From positions 1 to 16,412 of the forward strand of contig JAQVZB010000020.1 of the NCBI GenBank assembly GCA_029004695.1: a DNA stretch of 16,412 nt, given 5' to 3'. Shown here piece after piece: positions 6,325-13,093 of the stretch (the first letter of the stretch is position 1; each line of letters opens with the position of its first letter). The position numbers and the translations under genes were made by a program. Below the pieces are notes generated by a model. It was not told the DNA's origin. It worked only from the letters and a program-made list of their open reading frames with translations, and made no database searches. This stretch comes from Bacilli bacterium (GTDB lineage: Bacteria; Bacillota_I; Bacilli_A; RF39; UBA660).

Positions 6325-6684
6325 GTGTTTTTTATTGAAGAATTTTTAAATATATTAATACAGTCAATATTACCAATAATAATTACCACGTTGGGTGGCT
6401 TTCTTGCGTATATATTAAATAAAATAAAAAAGTGTTTAGATGAAAAATTACAAGACGAATATATAGAAAATATTGTTAATAGTACTATTAAATATATTGA
6501 GCAAAAACATTATAATTTAAAAGGTAATGATAAATTAAATGAAGCTAAAAAAATTATAATTGAAAGATTAAAATTTAAGAATATTTTAATTAACGAATTT
6601 GAATTAGAAATTTTAATAGAATGCTCGGTAAACGAATTAAATCGAGGAAGTGATAATTTTGATAAATTTAAGATATCCAGTTAA
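6325..6684 (+). CDS. LL-H-type phage holin
   Basis: A small membrane protein of up to 119 residues: one N-terminal transmembrane helix (about 8-32, ILIQSILPIIITTLGGFLAYI), then a long charged helical region, the architecture of the LL-H holin family. Such holins open the membrane so that a cytoplasmic endolysin can reach the wall, and an endolysin gene follows directly with overlap. The start is unusual. The frame opens with GTG at 6325, but that GTG sits in the ribosome-site-like AGAAAGAAGTG; the best-spaced in-frame codon is ATT at 6334, which would give a protein starting MEEFLNILIQ. I give the longest form. The family call rests on topology, helix pattern and gene pairing. Confidence 0.75.
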   Translation: MFFIEEFLNILIQSILPIIITTLGGFLAYILNKIKKCLDEKLQDEYIENIVNSTIKYIEQKHYNLKGNDKLNEAKKIIIERLKFKNILINEFELEILIECSVNELNRGSDNFDKFKISS

Positions 6685-7504
6685 TTATATTATTATTACT
6701 AATGAGTTTAAAAATAATCATCAAGCAATAGATTTAGGATGGCATCGAAAATATGGGGGGTTAAATCAAAATATATACTCACCTCATGATGGAGTAGTTA
6801 TAAGTGTAGTAAATGGCAAAAAAAATAATTTAGTTAATAAAACAGACCCTGGAAATTTTGTAAAGATTAAACATAATAATGAATTAACGACAAGACTTAT
6901 TCATTTATTAAAAGATAGTATTGTTGTTAAAGAAGGTAGTAAAGTTAAAACTGGTGATTTAATAGCTAAAATGGGTAATAGTGGTTATGCATTAGGAAAT
7001 CATTTACATTATAATGTATATTTGAATAATAAAAAAGTAAATCCAATTAAATATACATATGCCTATAAGAATCAAATAATATCAGATAAATCAAAAAATA
7101 AAGATCAAATTTTTTATTATCATGAAGAAGAATCAGATTTTGTTTATCAAGTTAAAAATAATGATACTTTAAGTAAGATTGGAAATTTATATAATATACC
7201 TTATCAAGATTTGGCAGATTATAATAATATATCAAATCCTAATTTAATTAGAGTGGGGCAAGAAATAAAGATACCTAAATTCATTTTATCTTCTTTATTA
7301 AAAGAAGGCTCAAGGGGAAAATATGTTAAAGAATTACAAAAAAGATTAAATCAATTAGGTTATAATTTAATTATAGATGGTATATTTGGAATTAAAACTA
7401 AAAAAGCAATATTAGATTTACAAACTAAAAATAAATTAATAATAGATGGTATAGTAGGTAAAGAAACCTCTAAATATTTAGGTTGGATATACCAAAACAA
7501 ATAA
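6659..7504 (+). CDS. Endolysin: M23 metallopeptidase-LysM-PG_binding_1
   Basis: A three-domain peptidoglycan hydrolase of about 282 residues. The N-terminal M23 zinc endopeptidase (about 1-130) has the H-x3-D zinc motif in HQAID (21-25) and the second motif HLH in GNHLHYNVY (115-117), with GNFVKIKH between; all metal ligands are present, so it should cut peptide cross-bridges. A LysM domain follows (about 155-200), then a PG_binding_1 domain (about 205-275, GKYVKELQKRLNQLGY and DGIFGIKTKKAI). There is no signal peptide, so release needs the upstream holin. A GTG at 6650 is in frame, but AGGAAGTGAT (6645-6654) nearly matches the ideal ribosome site and points to the TTG at 6659. It overlaps the holin by 26 bases. 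A bidirectional terminator follows. No other phage genes are nearby. Confidence 0.9.
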   Translation: MINLRYPVNYIIITNEFKNNHQAIDLGWHRKYGGLNQNIYSPHDGVVISVVNGKKNNLVNKTDPGNFVKIKHNNELTTRLIHLLKDSIVVKEGSKVKTGDLIAKMGNSGYALGNHLHYNVYLNNKKVNPIKYTYAYKNQIISDKSKNKDQIFYYHEEESDFVYQVKNNDTLSKIGNLYNIPYQDLADYNNISNPNLIRVGQEIKIPKFILSSLLKEGSRGKYVKELQKRLNQLGYNLIIDGIFGIKTKKAILDLQTKNKLIIDGIVGKETSKYLGWIYQNK

Positions 7505-7534
7505 AAAATACTAGTTTAGAATACTAGTATTTTT
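7504..7534. terminator. Bidirectional terminator
   Basis: AAAAATACTAG (7504-7514) is perfectly complementary to CTAGTATTTTT (7524-7534) with a 9-base loop. T runs follow the stem on both strands, so it can end both the endolysin transcript and the convergent thyX-tmk transcript. Confidence 0.85.
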
Positions 7535-7555
7535 ATTGGTTTTAAAAAATATAAG

Positions 7556-8242
7556 TTATTTGCTTTTAGAATTTTTTTTACTTTTTACTAATGAATATAT
7601 TTCTTCATGAATATCTTCTTTAGTTCTTATACTATTATTTTCAACACAATTCACTTTATAAAATCCATATAAATCAGCAAGTTCTAAATAAGCTTTTTCA
7701 GCATTTATTAAATGCTCAATACTTGCTTCGTGTTGGTCAGAAATTTCTTCTCTATTTTTCTTTAGTTCCATTGCATATTGATATGGCATATAAAGAAAGA
7801 TTGTTAAATCTGGTCTGGGTAGTTCTAAAAGTCCATATTCTAAATTTTCAAGCCATTTATACATTGCCATTCTTTCTTCAGGGGTATTTAATTTTCCACC
7901 TTGATGGCCCATATTTGATTCGACATATCTATCTAGCAAAACATCAATGTTATTATTTAATAATTCTCTTATTTTATCAATATTATATCTTCTATCCGCT
8001 GCATAATATAAAGATGCTACTTTGGGATCGACATTTGCTGCGCCTTCTGGAAATAAGCCTTTAGATATATGTTTTTTACCTAAATATGAGCCGCCAATGA
8101 TTTTCCCAGTTGGGGTATCATACATTGGAAATCCTAATTTTTCTATTGATGCTTTTTCTAATTTTAATCTTTTAATTAAAAGATTAGTTTGAGTTTCCTT
8201 ACCAGATAAATCAGTACCTTCAACAACTATTAATCGACTCAT
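7556..8242 (-). CDS. tmk: Thymidylate kinase (dTMP kinase)
   Basis: A 228-residue nucleotide kinase that phosphorylates dTMP to dTDP with ATP. The P-loop is in VEGTDLSGKETQTNLL (about 7-22). The DR[YH] motif with the nucleotide-specific region is LLDRYVESNMGHQG (about 101-114), and the LID-side region has KKNREE. The residue after the P-loop lysine is Glu where most kinases have Ser or Thr; the following Thr is kept. It is slightly longer than usual (about 205-215) because of an insertion around the GKIIGGSYLG segment. It starts one base after the thyX stop, with AGGAAAA as ribosome site inside the end of thyX, so the two are co-translated. The pairing with a dTMP-forming enzyme supports the assignment. 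Confidence 0.9.
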   Translation of the reverse strand: MSRLIVVEGTDLSGKETQTNLLIKRLKLEKASIEKLGFPMYDTPTGKIIGGSYLGKKHISKGLFPEGAANVDPKVASLYYAADRRYNIDKIRELLNNNIDVLLDRYVESNMGHQGGKLNTPEERMAMYKWLENLEYGLLELPRPDLTIFLYMPYQYAMELKKNREEISDQHEASIEHLINAEKAYLELADLYGFYKVNCVENNSIRTKEDIHEEIYSLVKSKKNSKSK

Positions 8243-8243
8243 A

Positions 8244-9470
8244 TTATATTTTCCTAACTAAAGTTTTACCTTCTTTGAATTTACAATTGTTAGCACAAGA
8301 ATAATCTGGGAAAGTACATCTTGCTCCTTTTGCATATAATGCTATATTTCTAGCTAGTGAATGATTACTTTCTTCTAATGCTTTTTTATATTTAAGTAAA
8401 GTAGATCTTGTTTGCTTCATAATTTCTTGTTGAGCTGCTGAACATAGTCTTTCTTTAGTTTTTAAAATGAATTTATCATAAGTACCACATTCATTAATAG
8501 AAATCATTTCCCCTTGAGGATTAGCATATGCAACTGATGAAATATCATTTAACCATTCATCTACTAATGATGAATTATCTAATAAAATAGGTGGTATAAA
8601 ATATTCTTTTTCATCTAATAATTCCATATTATATTCAAGGGTTCTATGTCGATGAGCTTGAGCCAATTGAGCAAATGAACCTTTATAATTTGTTGAATAA
8701 GATGATCCAAAATGTTCTTCAACTTTTCTTTCAGCAAATAAAGATAATCCTCTTTCTTTTCGATTAGACATTGCTCTTTCATCTAAGACATCTAATTCGA
8801 GAAAACAATTAATAAATTGATTGAAAGATTCTATTAGTCTTTCATCAAAATCATTTTTATTTTCTTTTTCCATGTATTTTATCATATAAGATACGATTCT
8901 ATTTAATTGAATCCATGGTACTGTATGAATCATTTTTGTTGAAGCGAAAACAGTTACTAAATATCGAGCGTTTTCTTGGGCTAATTTTTCAATTTTAGAA
9001 TCATTATGAACATAGCCATATTTATCTTTTATTATAGTTCTAAATATATTCATCCATTTATTATACAGTTTTCCTTCTTTGGTTGAAATATTAGAATCAA
9101 TATTGGCATCTATTGGTGTATAACGAGCTGATTTTTCACTAGTAGAACATTGTCTTTCATTATTTAAAATCATAGCTAAAATTTTGGGTAAATTAACAAT
9201 TTCAAACCCAATATTAATATGTTCATAAGGTGTAGCATGTTCTAATCCTAAAGTTAAATTAGTTCTATTTTCGGTTTTTTTGTCATCTTCCTGTTTTAAT
9301 TTTGACCATCCTTCTGGTTCATAACATTCACCAGCAAGTTTTGCGCTATATTTAATAGCAGCTTTTTTATCGAATTTACCATTATTTTTTATAAATGGCG
9401 TATGAGGTAATAGTTCTACCTTAATTTTGTTTTGTTCCATTTCAAAACATTTCCCTTCTATTTTCCCCAT
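8244..9470 (-). CDS. thyX: Long FAD-dependent thymidylate synthase (ThyX-like)
   Basis: A ThyX-family enzyme, expected to methylate dUMP to dTMP with methylene-tetrahydrofolate and reduced FAD. At 408 residues it is much longer than the usual 210-260. The first half has the family pattern HATPYEHINIGFEI (78-91) and ERQCSTSEKSARYTP (105-119), which lines up with the R-H-R-x2-S-x-N-x2-S-x-R-Y signature but has lost the first Arg and the His. A second partial copy appears near residue 270 as AQAHRHRTLEYNME, which supplies an intact RHR. The protein may therefore be a fused tandem with a divided active site. An in-frame ATG at residue 11 has AGAAGGG upstream and is an alternative start; 9470 has no clear ribosome site. 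It is transcribed with tmk from an extended -10 promoter. Confidence 0.85.
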   Translation of the reverse strand: MGKIEGKCFEMEQNKIKVELLPHTPFIKNNGKFDKKAAIKYSAKLAGECYEPEGWSKLKQEDDKKTENRTNLTLGLEHATPYEHINIGFEIVNLPKILAMILNNERQCSTSEKSARYTPIDANIDSNISTKEGKLYNKWMNIFRTIIKDKYGYVHNDSKIEKLAQENARYLVTVFASTKMIHTVPWIQLNRIVSYMIKYMEKENKNDFDERLIESFNQFINCFLELDVLDERAMSNRKERGLSLFAERKVEEHFGSSYSTNYKGSFAQLAQAHRHRTLEYNMELLDEKEYFIPPILLDNSSLVDEWLNDISSVAYANPQGEMISINECGTYDKFILKTKERLCSAAQQEIMKQTRSTLLKYKKALEESNHSLARNIALYAKGARCTFPDYSCANNCKFKEGKTLVRKI

Positions 9471-9493
9471 TTATTCATTATTAATATAAATTG

Positions 9494-9502
9494 ATTATAC
9501 CA
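9494..9502 (-). promoter_or_regulatory. Extended -10 promoter for thyX-tmk
   Basis: On the minus strand TGG-TATAAT forms an extended -10 element about 24 bases before the thyX start. A TTGTTA lies 19 bases further upstream, a poor -35 distance, which fits dependence on the extended -10. The leader would be under 20 bases. Confidence 0.5.
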
Positions 9503-9544
9503 TATTTTTTTATCTTTTTAACAAATTATTTTAAATTTAAATAA

Positions 9545-9574
9545 AAATAGATTATTTTTTAAAACAATCTATTT
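9545..9574 (-). terminator. Terminator after tRNA-Val
   Basis: AAATAGATT (9545-9553) and AATCTATTT (9566-9574) form a 9-pair stem with a 12-base loop. On the minus strand a T-rich tail (TTATTT) follows. It closes the glycosylase/CotF/tRNA-Val unit. Confidence 0.65.
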
Positions 9575-9587
9575 ATGAATATCCAAT

Positions 9588-9664
9588 TGGTGGGAGATAT
9601 TGGACTTGAACCAATGACCTTTTCGATGTCAACGAAACGATCTAACCAGCTGATCTAATCACCC
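9588..9664 (-). tRNA. tRNA-Val(GAC) with an acceptor-stem mismatch
   Basis: A full cloverleaf on the minus strand. The D-stem is GATC/GATC. The anticodon stem TTTCG/CGAAA has loop TTGACAT and anticodon GAC (9628-9630 complement), reading GTC. The T-stem is ATTGG/CCAAT, the discriminator is A and CCA is encoded. The acceptor stem GGGTGAT/ATCTCCC has a U-U mismatch at pair 4-69; all other stems are sound. It follows the second CotF-like gene by 27 bases, with a hairpin between them. Confidence 0.92.
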
Positions 9665-9680
9665 ATATTTATATTATATA

Positions 9681-9712
9681 AAAGAATTAGGCTAATTTCC
9701 ACCTAATTCTTT
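9681..9712 (-). terminator. 11-bp hairpin between the CotF-like gene and tRNA-Val
   Basis: AAAGAATTAGG (9681-9691) and CCTAATTCTTT (9702-9712) are perfectly complementary with a 10-base loop that contains the stop codon of the CotF-like gene. The minus-strand tail is only TTTATATAAT, a weak T tract. It may be a leaky terminator, an mRNA 3' end or a processing signal; the TATAAT right after it could start tRNA-Val separately. Confidence 0.45.
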
Positions 9713-9949
9713 ATTTAATTTATCAGATTCTTTAGTTATTTTTGTTCTTGGTGCTTCTTCTAATGTATACCAACCATTATTATAACATAGATTAAATACT
9801 TCTTTTGCCTCTTTAGATAATTTTTCAAATATACTATAGTAGGCTTTATATATAGTATCACATGATGCTTCGTTTAAGGCTGTTGCTATATTAGAAGTTA
9901 AACATTTTTCTGTACTTAAGACATCCATCATTATATATTTATCTTCCAT
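9692..9949 (-). CDS. CotF-like spore coat protein (C-terminal-type)
   Basis: An 85-residue, mainly helical protein resembling small CotF/YraF-type coat proteins: an opening LSTEKCLTSNIATALNEASC helix, a second helix with LSKEAKEVFNLCYNNG, and the GWYTLEEAP segment near the end, typical of the CotF C-terminal helical pair (family pattern K-G-W-Y-x-x-x-x-A). There is no signal peptide. It overlaps the 69-residue CotF-like gene by one base (TAATG), so they are co-translated. In Bacillus and Clostridium such proteins are made in the mother cell and placed on the spore coat. Whether this organism sporulates is not shown here. The terminal hairpin covers its stop codon. Confidence 0.7.
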   Translation of the reverse strand: MEDKYIMMDVLSTEKCLTSNIATALNEASCDTIYKAYYSIFEKLSKEAKEVFNLCYNNGWYTLEEAPRTKITKESDKLNKELGGN

Positions 9950-10158
9950 TAATTGTCACCTACCTCTAGTAAATCAGTTAAATCAGCACATATTTGATAG
10001 TGCATATTACATAATTTATTAATCATTTTATTACATTCTTCATCTTGAATTTCATTTAAAAACAATTCCATTTTTTTTGCAGCTATCATATTCCAATTAA
10101 ACATGTCACCTATGTATAATAAATCTTTAGTTGAAATCATATTTGGTACTTTTTCCAT
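9949..10158 (-). CDS. CotF-like small protein (N-terminal-type)
   Basis: A 69-residue helical-hairpin protein. The segment ISTKDLLYIGDMFNWNMIAA followed by LNEIQDEECNKMINKLCNMH matches the pattern of small CotF-like/YraG-type proteins, where an ISTKDL...DML-W...AAKK helix packs against a ...MH...L..LL helix. It has a strong ribosome site (GGAGGAT, 10164-10170) that overlaps the end of the upstream glycosylase gene, so the two are closely linked. Paired with the next gene it probably forms a two-subunit counterpart of full-length CotF. Family call by pattern; role inferred. Confidence 0.68.
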   Translation of the reverse strand: MEKVPNMISTKDLLYIGDMFNWNMIAAKKMELFLNEIQDEECNKMINKLCNMHYQICADLTDLLEVGDN

Positions 10159-10161
10159 TTT

Positions 10162-10674
10162 TTATCCTCCATTATTATGATGCTCATTAATTGTTAAATT
10201 ATTCAAAATAATCGTATAAGTGTTAATTAATTTATCTAAAGAGTAGGAAGCATTGGCACTAGATGGGCAAGGTAAATAAATAGCATCAATATTAATAGTA
10301 TTTTTTATATATTTGTTATATATTTTTAAAGCAGTGATGCCCGTTACATAAATTTTCTTAATATTAGTTTTATCTAGAATAGATTTAATATCATTTACTT
10401 TTACATTTTTGATACTCGAATCTTTTGATTTATATATTTCACATTCTTTAATAGTATCCCATAAAGCAATATTATGATTAAGTAAAAAATCAATTTTATC
10501 TTGGATACTAAGTAAACTAGTATTAAATAAATGTTCCATTATTTTCCAAAATCGGTTATTGGCATGTGAATAATAAAAATTATTATTTCTTGATGCTATA
10601 CTCGGAATTGTACCTAAAATTAATATTTTTGAATTTTGATTATAAACTGGTGGAAAAGAAGAAACTTTTTCCAT
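10162..10674 (-). CDS. UDG-superfamily DNA glycosylase (deoxyinosine/uracil type)
   Basis: A 170-residue base-excision repair glycosylase. The first active-site motif is ILGTIPSIASRNNNFYYSHA (about 19-38), followed by NNRFWKIM, the usual Y-Y-x-H-x-x-N-x-F-W pattern of the family-6-like hypoxanthine/uracil DNA glycosylases. The second motif is LPCPSSANAS (about 134-143), replacing the usual LPSTSPANA. It would remove hypoxanthine or uracil made by deamination. It starts the minus-strand unit that continues into the two CotF-like genes; GGTGAT lies just before the ATG. A repair enzyme co-transcribed with coat-like proteins would fit spore DNA protection, but chance linkage is possible. Confidence 0.82.
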   Translation of the reverse strand: MEKVSSFPPVYNQNSKILILGTIPSIASRNNNFYYSHANNRFWKIMEHLFNTSLLSIQDKIDFLLNHNIALWDTIKECEIYKSKDSSIKNVKVNDIKSILDKTNIKKIYVTGITALKIYNKYIKNTINIDAIYLPCPSSANASYSLDKLINTYTIILNNLTINEHHNNGG

Positions 10675-10708
10675 ATTATCACCATAATTATTATGCTTAA
10701 TATCATAA

Positions 10709-10737
10709 TATATATAACATTTACAAATTAATGTAAA
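10709..10737 (-). promoter_or_regulatory. Promoter for the glycosylase/CotF unit
   Basis: On the minus strand TTTACA (10732-10737) and TATATA (10709-10714) are 17 bases apart, about 28-35 bases before the glycosylase ATG. Its -35 box is one arm of an inverted repeat whose other arm is the -35 box of the divergent ABC operon. Confidence 0.45.
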
Positions 10738-10748
10738 AATATTATAAT
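10720..10748 (+). promoter_or_regulatory. Promoter for the ABC transporter operon
   Basis: TTTACA (10720-10725) and TATAAT (10743-10748) with a 17-base spacer make a near-consensus promoter, giving a leader of about 15 bases before the ribosome site AAAGAGGT. Confidence 0.65.
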
Positions 10749-10770
10749 AGTATAGGAAAGAGGTATAACG

Positions 10771-11484
10771 ATGATCGAAATAAAAAATGTTACTAAAAAA
10801 TATGGCAATAAGATGGCTTTAAATGATATGAGTTTAACGATCGAATCTGGTGATATATTTGCATTTGTTGGTCATAATGGAGCGGGAAAGACAACTTGTA
10901 TTAAATGTATGACTGATATTATTGAATTTGAAAATGGAGACATATTGTATGATGGAATATCTATCAAGAATGAACCTCTTAAATGTAAAAAAGATCTTGC
11001 TTATATACCCGATAATCCCGATTTATATGAATTTTTAAAAGGTATTGATTATTTAAATTTTATAGCTGATATTTTTGAAATAGATAATTCTCGATTAGAA
11101 AAGATAAATAAATATGCTACTGAATTTGGTCTTAAAGATGCATTAGGTAATCCAATAGGTTCTTATTCTCATGGGATGAAACAAAAATTAGCGATTATTG
11201 GAGCATTAATTCATGAACCTAAATATATAATCTTAGATGAACCTTTTGTTGGTCTTGATCCAGTAGCTACTAAAAAATTAAAAGATCATATGATAGAAAT
11301 AACTAAAAAAGGAACAAGTATTTTCTTTTCTACTCATGTCTTAGAAGTAGCAGAAAAGTTATGTAATAAAATAGCTATAATTAAAGATGGTAAATTAATT
11401 AAAACCGGTCTTATGCATGACGTATTAAAAGATAAATCTCTTGAAGATATATTTATGGAGTTAGAAAATGAAAAAATTTCTTAA
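10771..11484 (+). CDS. ABC transporter ATP-binding protein
   Basis: A 237-residue ABC ATPase of the single-domain type that pairs with membrane subunits. Walker A is GHNGAGKTT (about 34-42), the signature is SYSHGMKQKLAI, Walker B is YIILDEPFVGLDP and the switch histidine is in STHVLE. The SHGMKQ form of the signature and the short length are typical of ABC-2-type exporters. AAAGAGGT precedes the ATG by 6 bases. The end overlaps the permease gene by 17 bases. Exported substrate cannot be told. Confidence 0.95.
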   Translation: MIEIKNVTKKYGNKMALNDMSLTIESGDIFAFVGHNGAGKTTCIKCMTDIIEFENGDILYDGISIKNEPLKCKKDLAYIPDNPDLYEFLKGIDYLNFIADIFEIDNSRLEKINKYATEFGLKDALGNPIGSYSHGMKQKLAIIGALIHEPKYIILDEPFVGLDPVATKKLKDHMIEITKKGTSIFFSTHVLEVAEKLCNKIAIIKDGKLIKTGLMHDVLKDKSLEDIFMELENEKIS

Positions 11485-13060
11485 ATTAACTAAAATTAAT
11501 TTATATACTTTTTTTGATATTCATAAAATAATTAATGCTAGAGGTTTTAAAGAAGTAAAAAAAGTTTTACCGATGTTACTACTTTATATATTTTCTTTTG
11601 GTTTTCTTGCTTTTGTAATATATAAAGGAGTAACTTTTACTTTAGATGGTTTAATAGCACTTAATATGCCTTATATTATATTAGTTACAGTAATGATAAT
11701 AGTAAGTACATATTCAGCAATTATGACTGTATTTAAAATTAATAAAACGCTCTTTAATGCTAAAGATTATACTTTTTTATTAAGTTTGCCTATTAAGAAA
11801 AGTATTATTATTAGTAGTAAAATTTTTAATTTATATATTATTAATTTTGTGTTTGGAGCTATGTTATTAATTCCAACTTATATTGCTTATATTGTAAAAG
11901 TTGATGTTGATATCTGGTTTCATATAATGTATTTAATTACCTTTGTATTAATTCCTGTTATACCAACTATTATTGGTTCAATAATTGGAACTCTATTTAC
12001 AGCGATTATTTCTAAATTTAAATATAAAAATTCATTTGATATTTTAATAAGCATTGCTTTTATATTTATAATTTATTACTTATCTTATAAAGTGCAATCA
12101 ATGTCATCGGCGGATTTAGCAAATATTAGTAATTTTATTGTAGATAAATTTAATAATATTTATCCGCTTACAAAAGTTTATTTAAATATCATAAAAGAAA
12201 ACAGTATCTTTGATTTAATATTTTTTATAATTATTTCTATTGGATTGTATCAATTATTTAAGTTTGGTTTAGTTAAATTTTTTGATAATATTAATAGTAA
12301 ATTAAGCGAAGTAACGATCATTAATAAGTATCGAGAAAAAGATGTTAAAGTAAGTAGTAAGTTATATGCATTATATAAAAAAGAAATAAAAAGATACTTT
12401 TCAAGTTCTTTATATGTAATGAATACCGCAATTGGTTGTATAATGCTATTATTAGTTTTAGGAGCTTTTGCTATCTTTGGTGGTGATACAATAAATAAAT
12501 TATTAGAAATTCCTGAATTATCTAATTATTTAGTTTTTTATGGTCCTTTAGTATTTGGTGTTTTTTGTGTAATATCTTGTACTACCAATTCATCAATATC
12601 TTTAGAAGGTAAAAATTTATGGATTTTAAAGTCATTACCGATTAATATTAAAGATATTTTTATAAGTAAAATAATGGTTAATTTAACTATCTTGTTTCCC
12701 ACTATATTAATAGCTAGTATTATGCTTGCGTTTATATCGCATTTAAATGTTATTCAATATTTAATTCTTCTATTTACTCCAGTTATGTATGCATTATTTA
12801 TTTCTGGTTGTGGTCTACTTATTAATTTATTCTTTCCTGATTTTAACTGGACTAATGAAGTTAAAGTAATTAAACAAAGTATAGCAGTATTAGCTAGCTT
12901 AGCTGTGGGAATGTTAGTGGCAATGGCACCTTTATTTATAAGAATAGATATAAATAAAACTTTATATTCATTTTTAGTAGGGGTTATCGTATTATTCCTT
13001 ACGATAATTTTATATTATATCTTATTTAATAAAGGAAAAAGAATTTTTAAAAGTTTATAA
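11468..13060 (+). CDS. ABC transporter permease (ABC-2-like)
   Basis: A 530-residue polytopic membrane protein with roughly a dozen hydrophobic segments in two groups: residues about 30-290 (starting LPMLLLYIFSFGFLAFVIY), then a cytoplasmic stretch around TIINKYREKDVKVSSKLYALYKKEIKR split by the next helix, and about 315-530. A segment LEGKNLWILKSLPINIKDIF after the midpoint and ...LLSLPIKKSIIISSKIF in the first half look like a duplicated coupling region, typical of large ABC-2 permeases. GGAG lies 7 bases before the ATG, inside the ATPase gene. Together they form an exporter of unknown cargo. Confidence 0.85.
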   Translation: MKKFLKLTKINLYTFFDIHKIINARGFKEVKKVLPMLLLYIFSFGFLAFVIYKGVTFTLDGLIALNMPYIILVTVMIIVSTYSAIMTVFKINKTLFNAKDYTFLLSLPIKKSIIISSKIFNLYIINFVFGAMLLIPTYIAYIVKVDVDIWFHIMYLITFVLIPVIPTIIGSIIGTLFTAIISKFKYKNSFDILISIAFIFIIYYLSYKVQSMSSADLANISNFIVDKFNNIYPLTKVYLNIIKENSIFDLIFFIIISIGLYQLFKFGLVKFFDNINSKLSEVTIINKYREKDVKVSSKLYALYKKEIKRYFSSSLYVMNTAIGCIMLLLVLGAFAIFGGDTINKLLEIPELSNYLVFYGPLVFGVFCVISCTTNSSISLEGKNLWILKSLPINIKDIFISKIMVNLTILFPTILIASIMLAFISHLNVIQYLILLFTPVMYALFISGCGLLINLFFPDFNWTNEVKVIKQSIAVLASLAVGMLVAMAPLFIRIDINKTLYSFLVGVIVLFLTIILYYILFNKGKRIFKSL

Positions 13061-13093
13061 TTATGTTATAATTAACAATAGGAGAATAAAAAG

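Noticed and set aside
7723..8064. Plus-strand open frame of 113 codons inside tmk
   Set aside because: It is antisense to the conserved kinase motifs and its composition is that of a reverse-complement shadow.
9692..10158. The two small overlapping genes as a toxin-antitoxin pair
   Set aside because: Size and overlap fit, but both sequences match CotF-like helical patterns (ISTKDL, GWYTLEEA) and neither resembles a known toxin.
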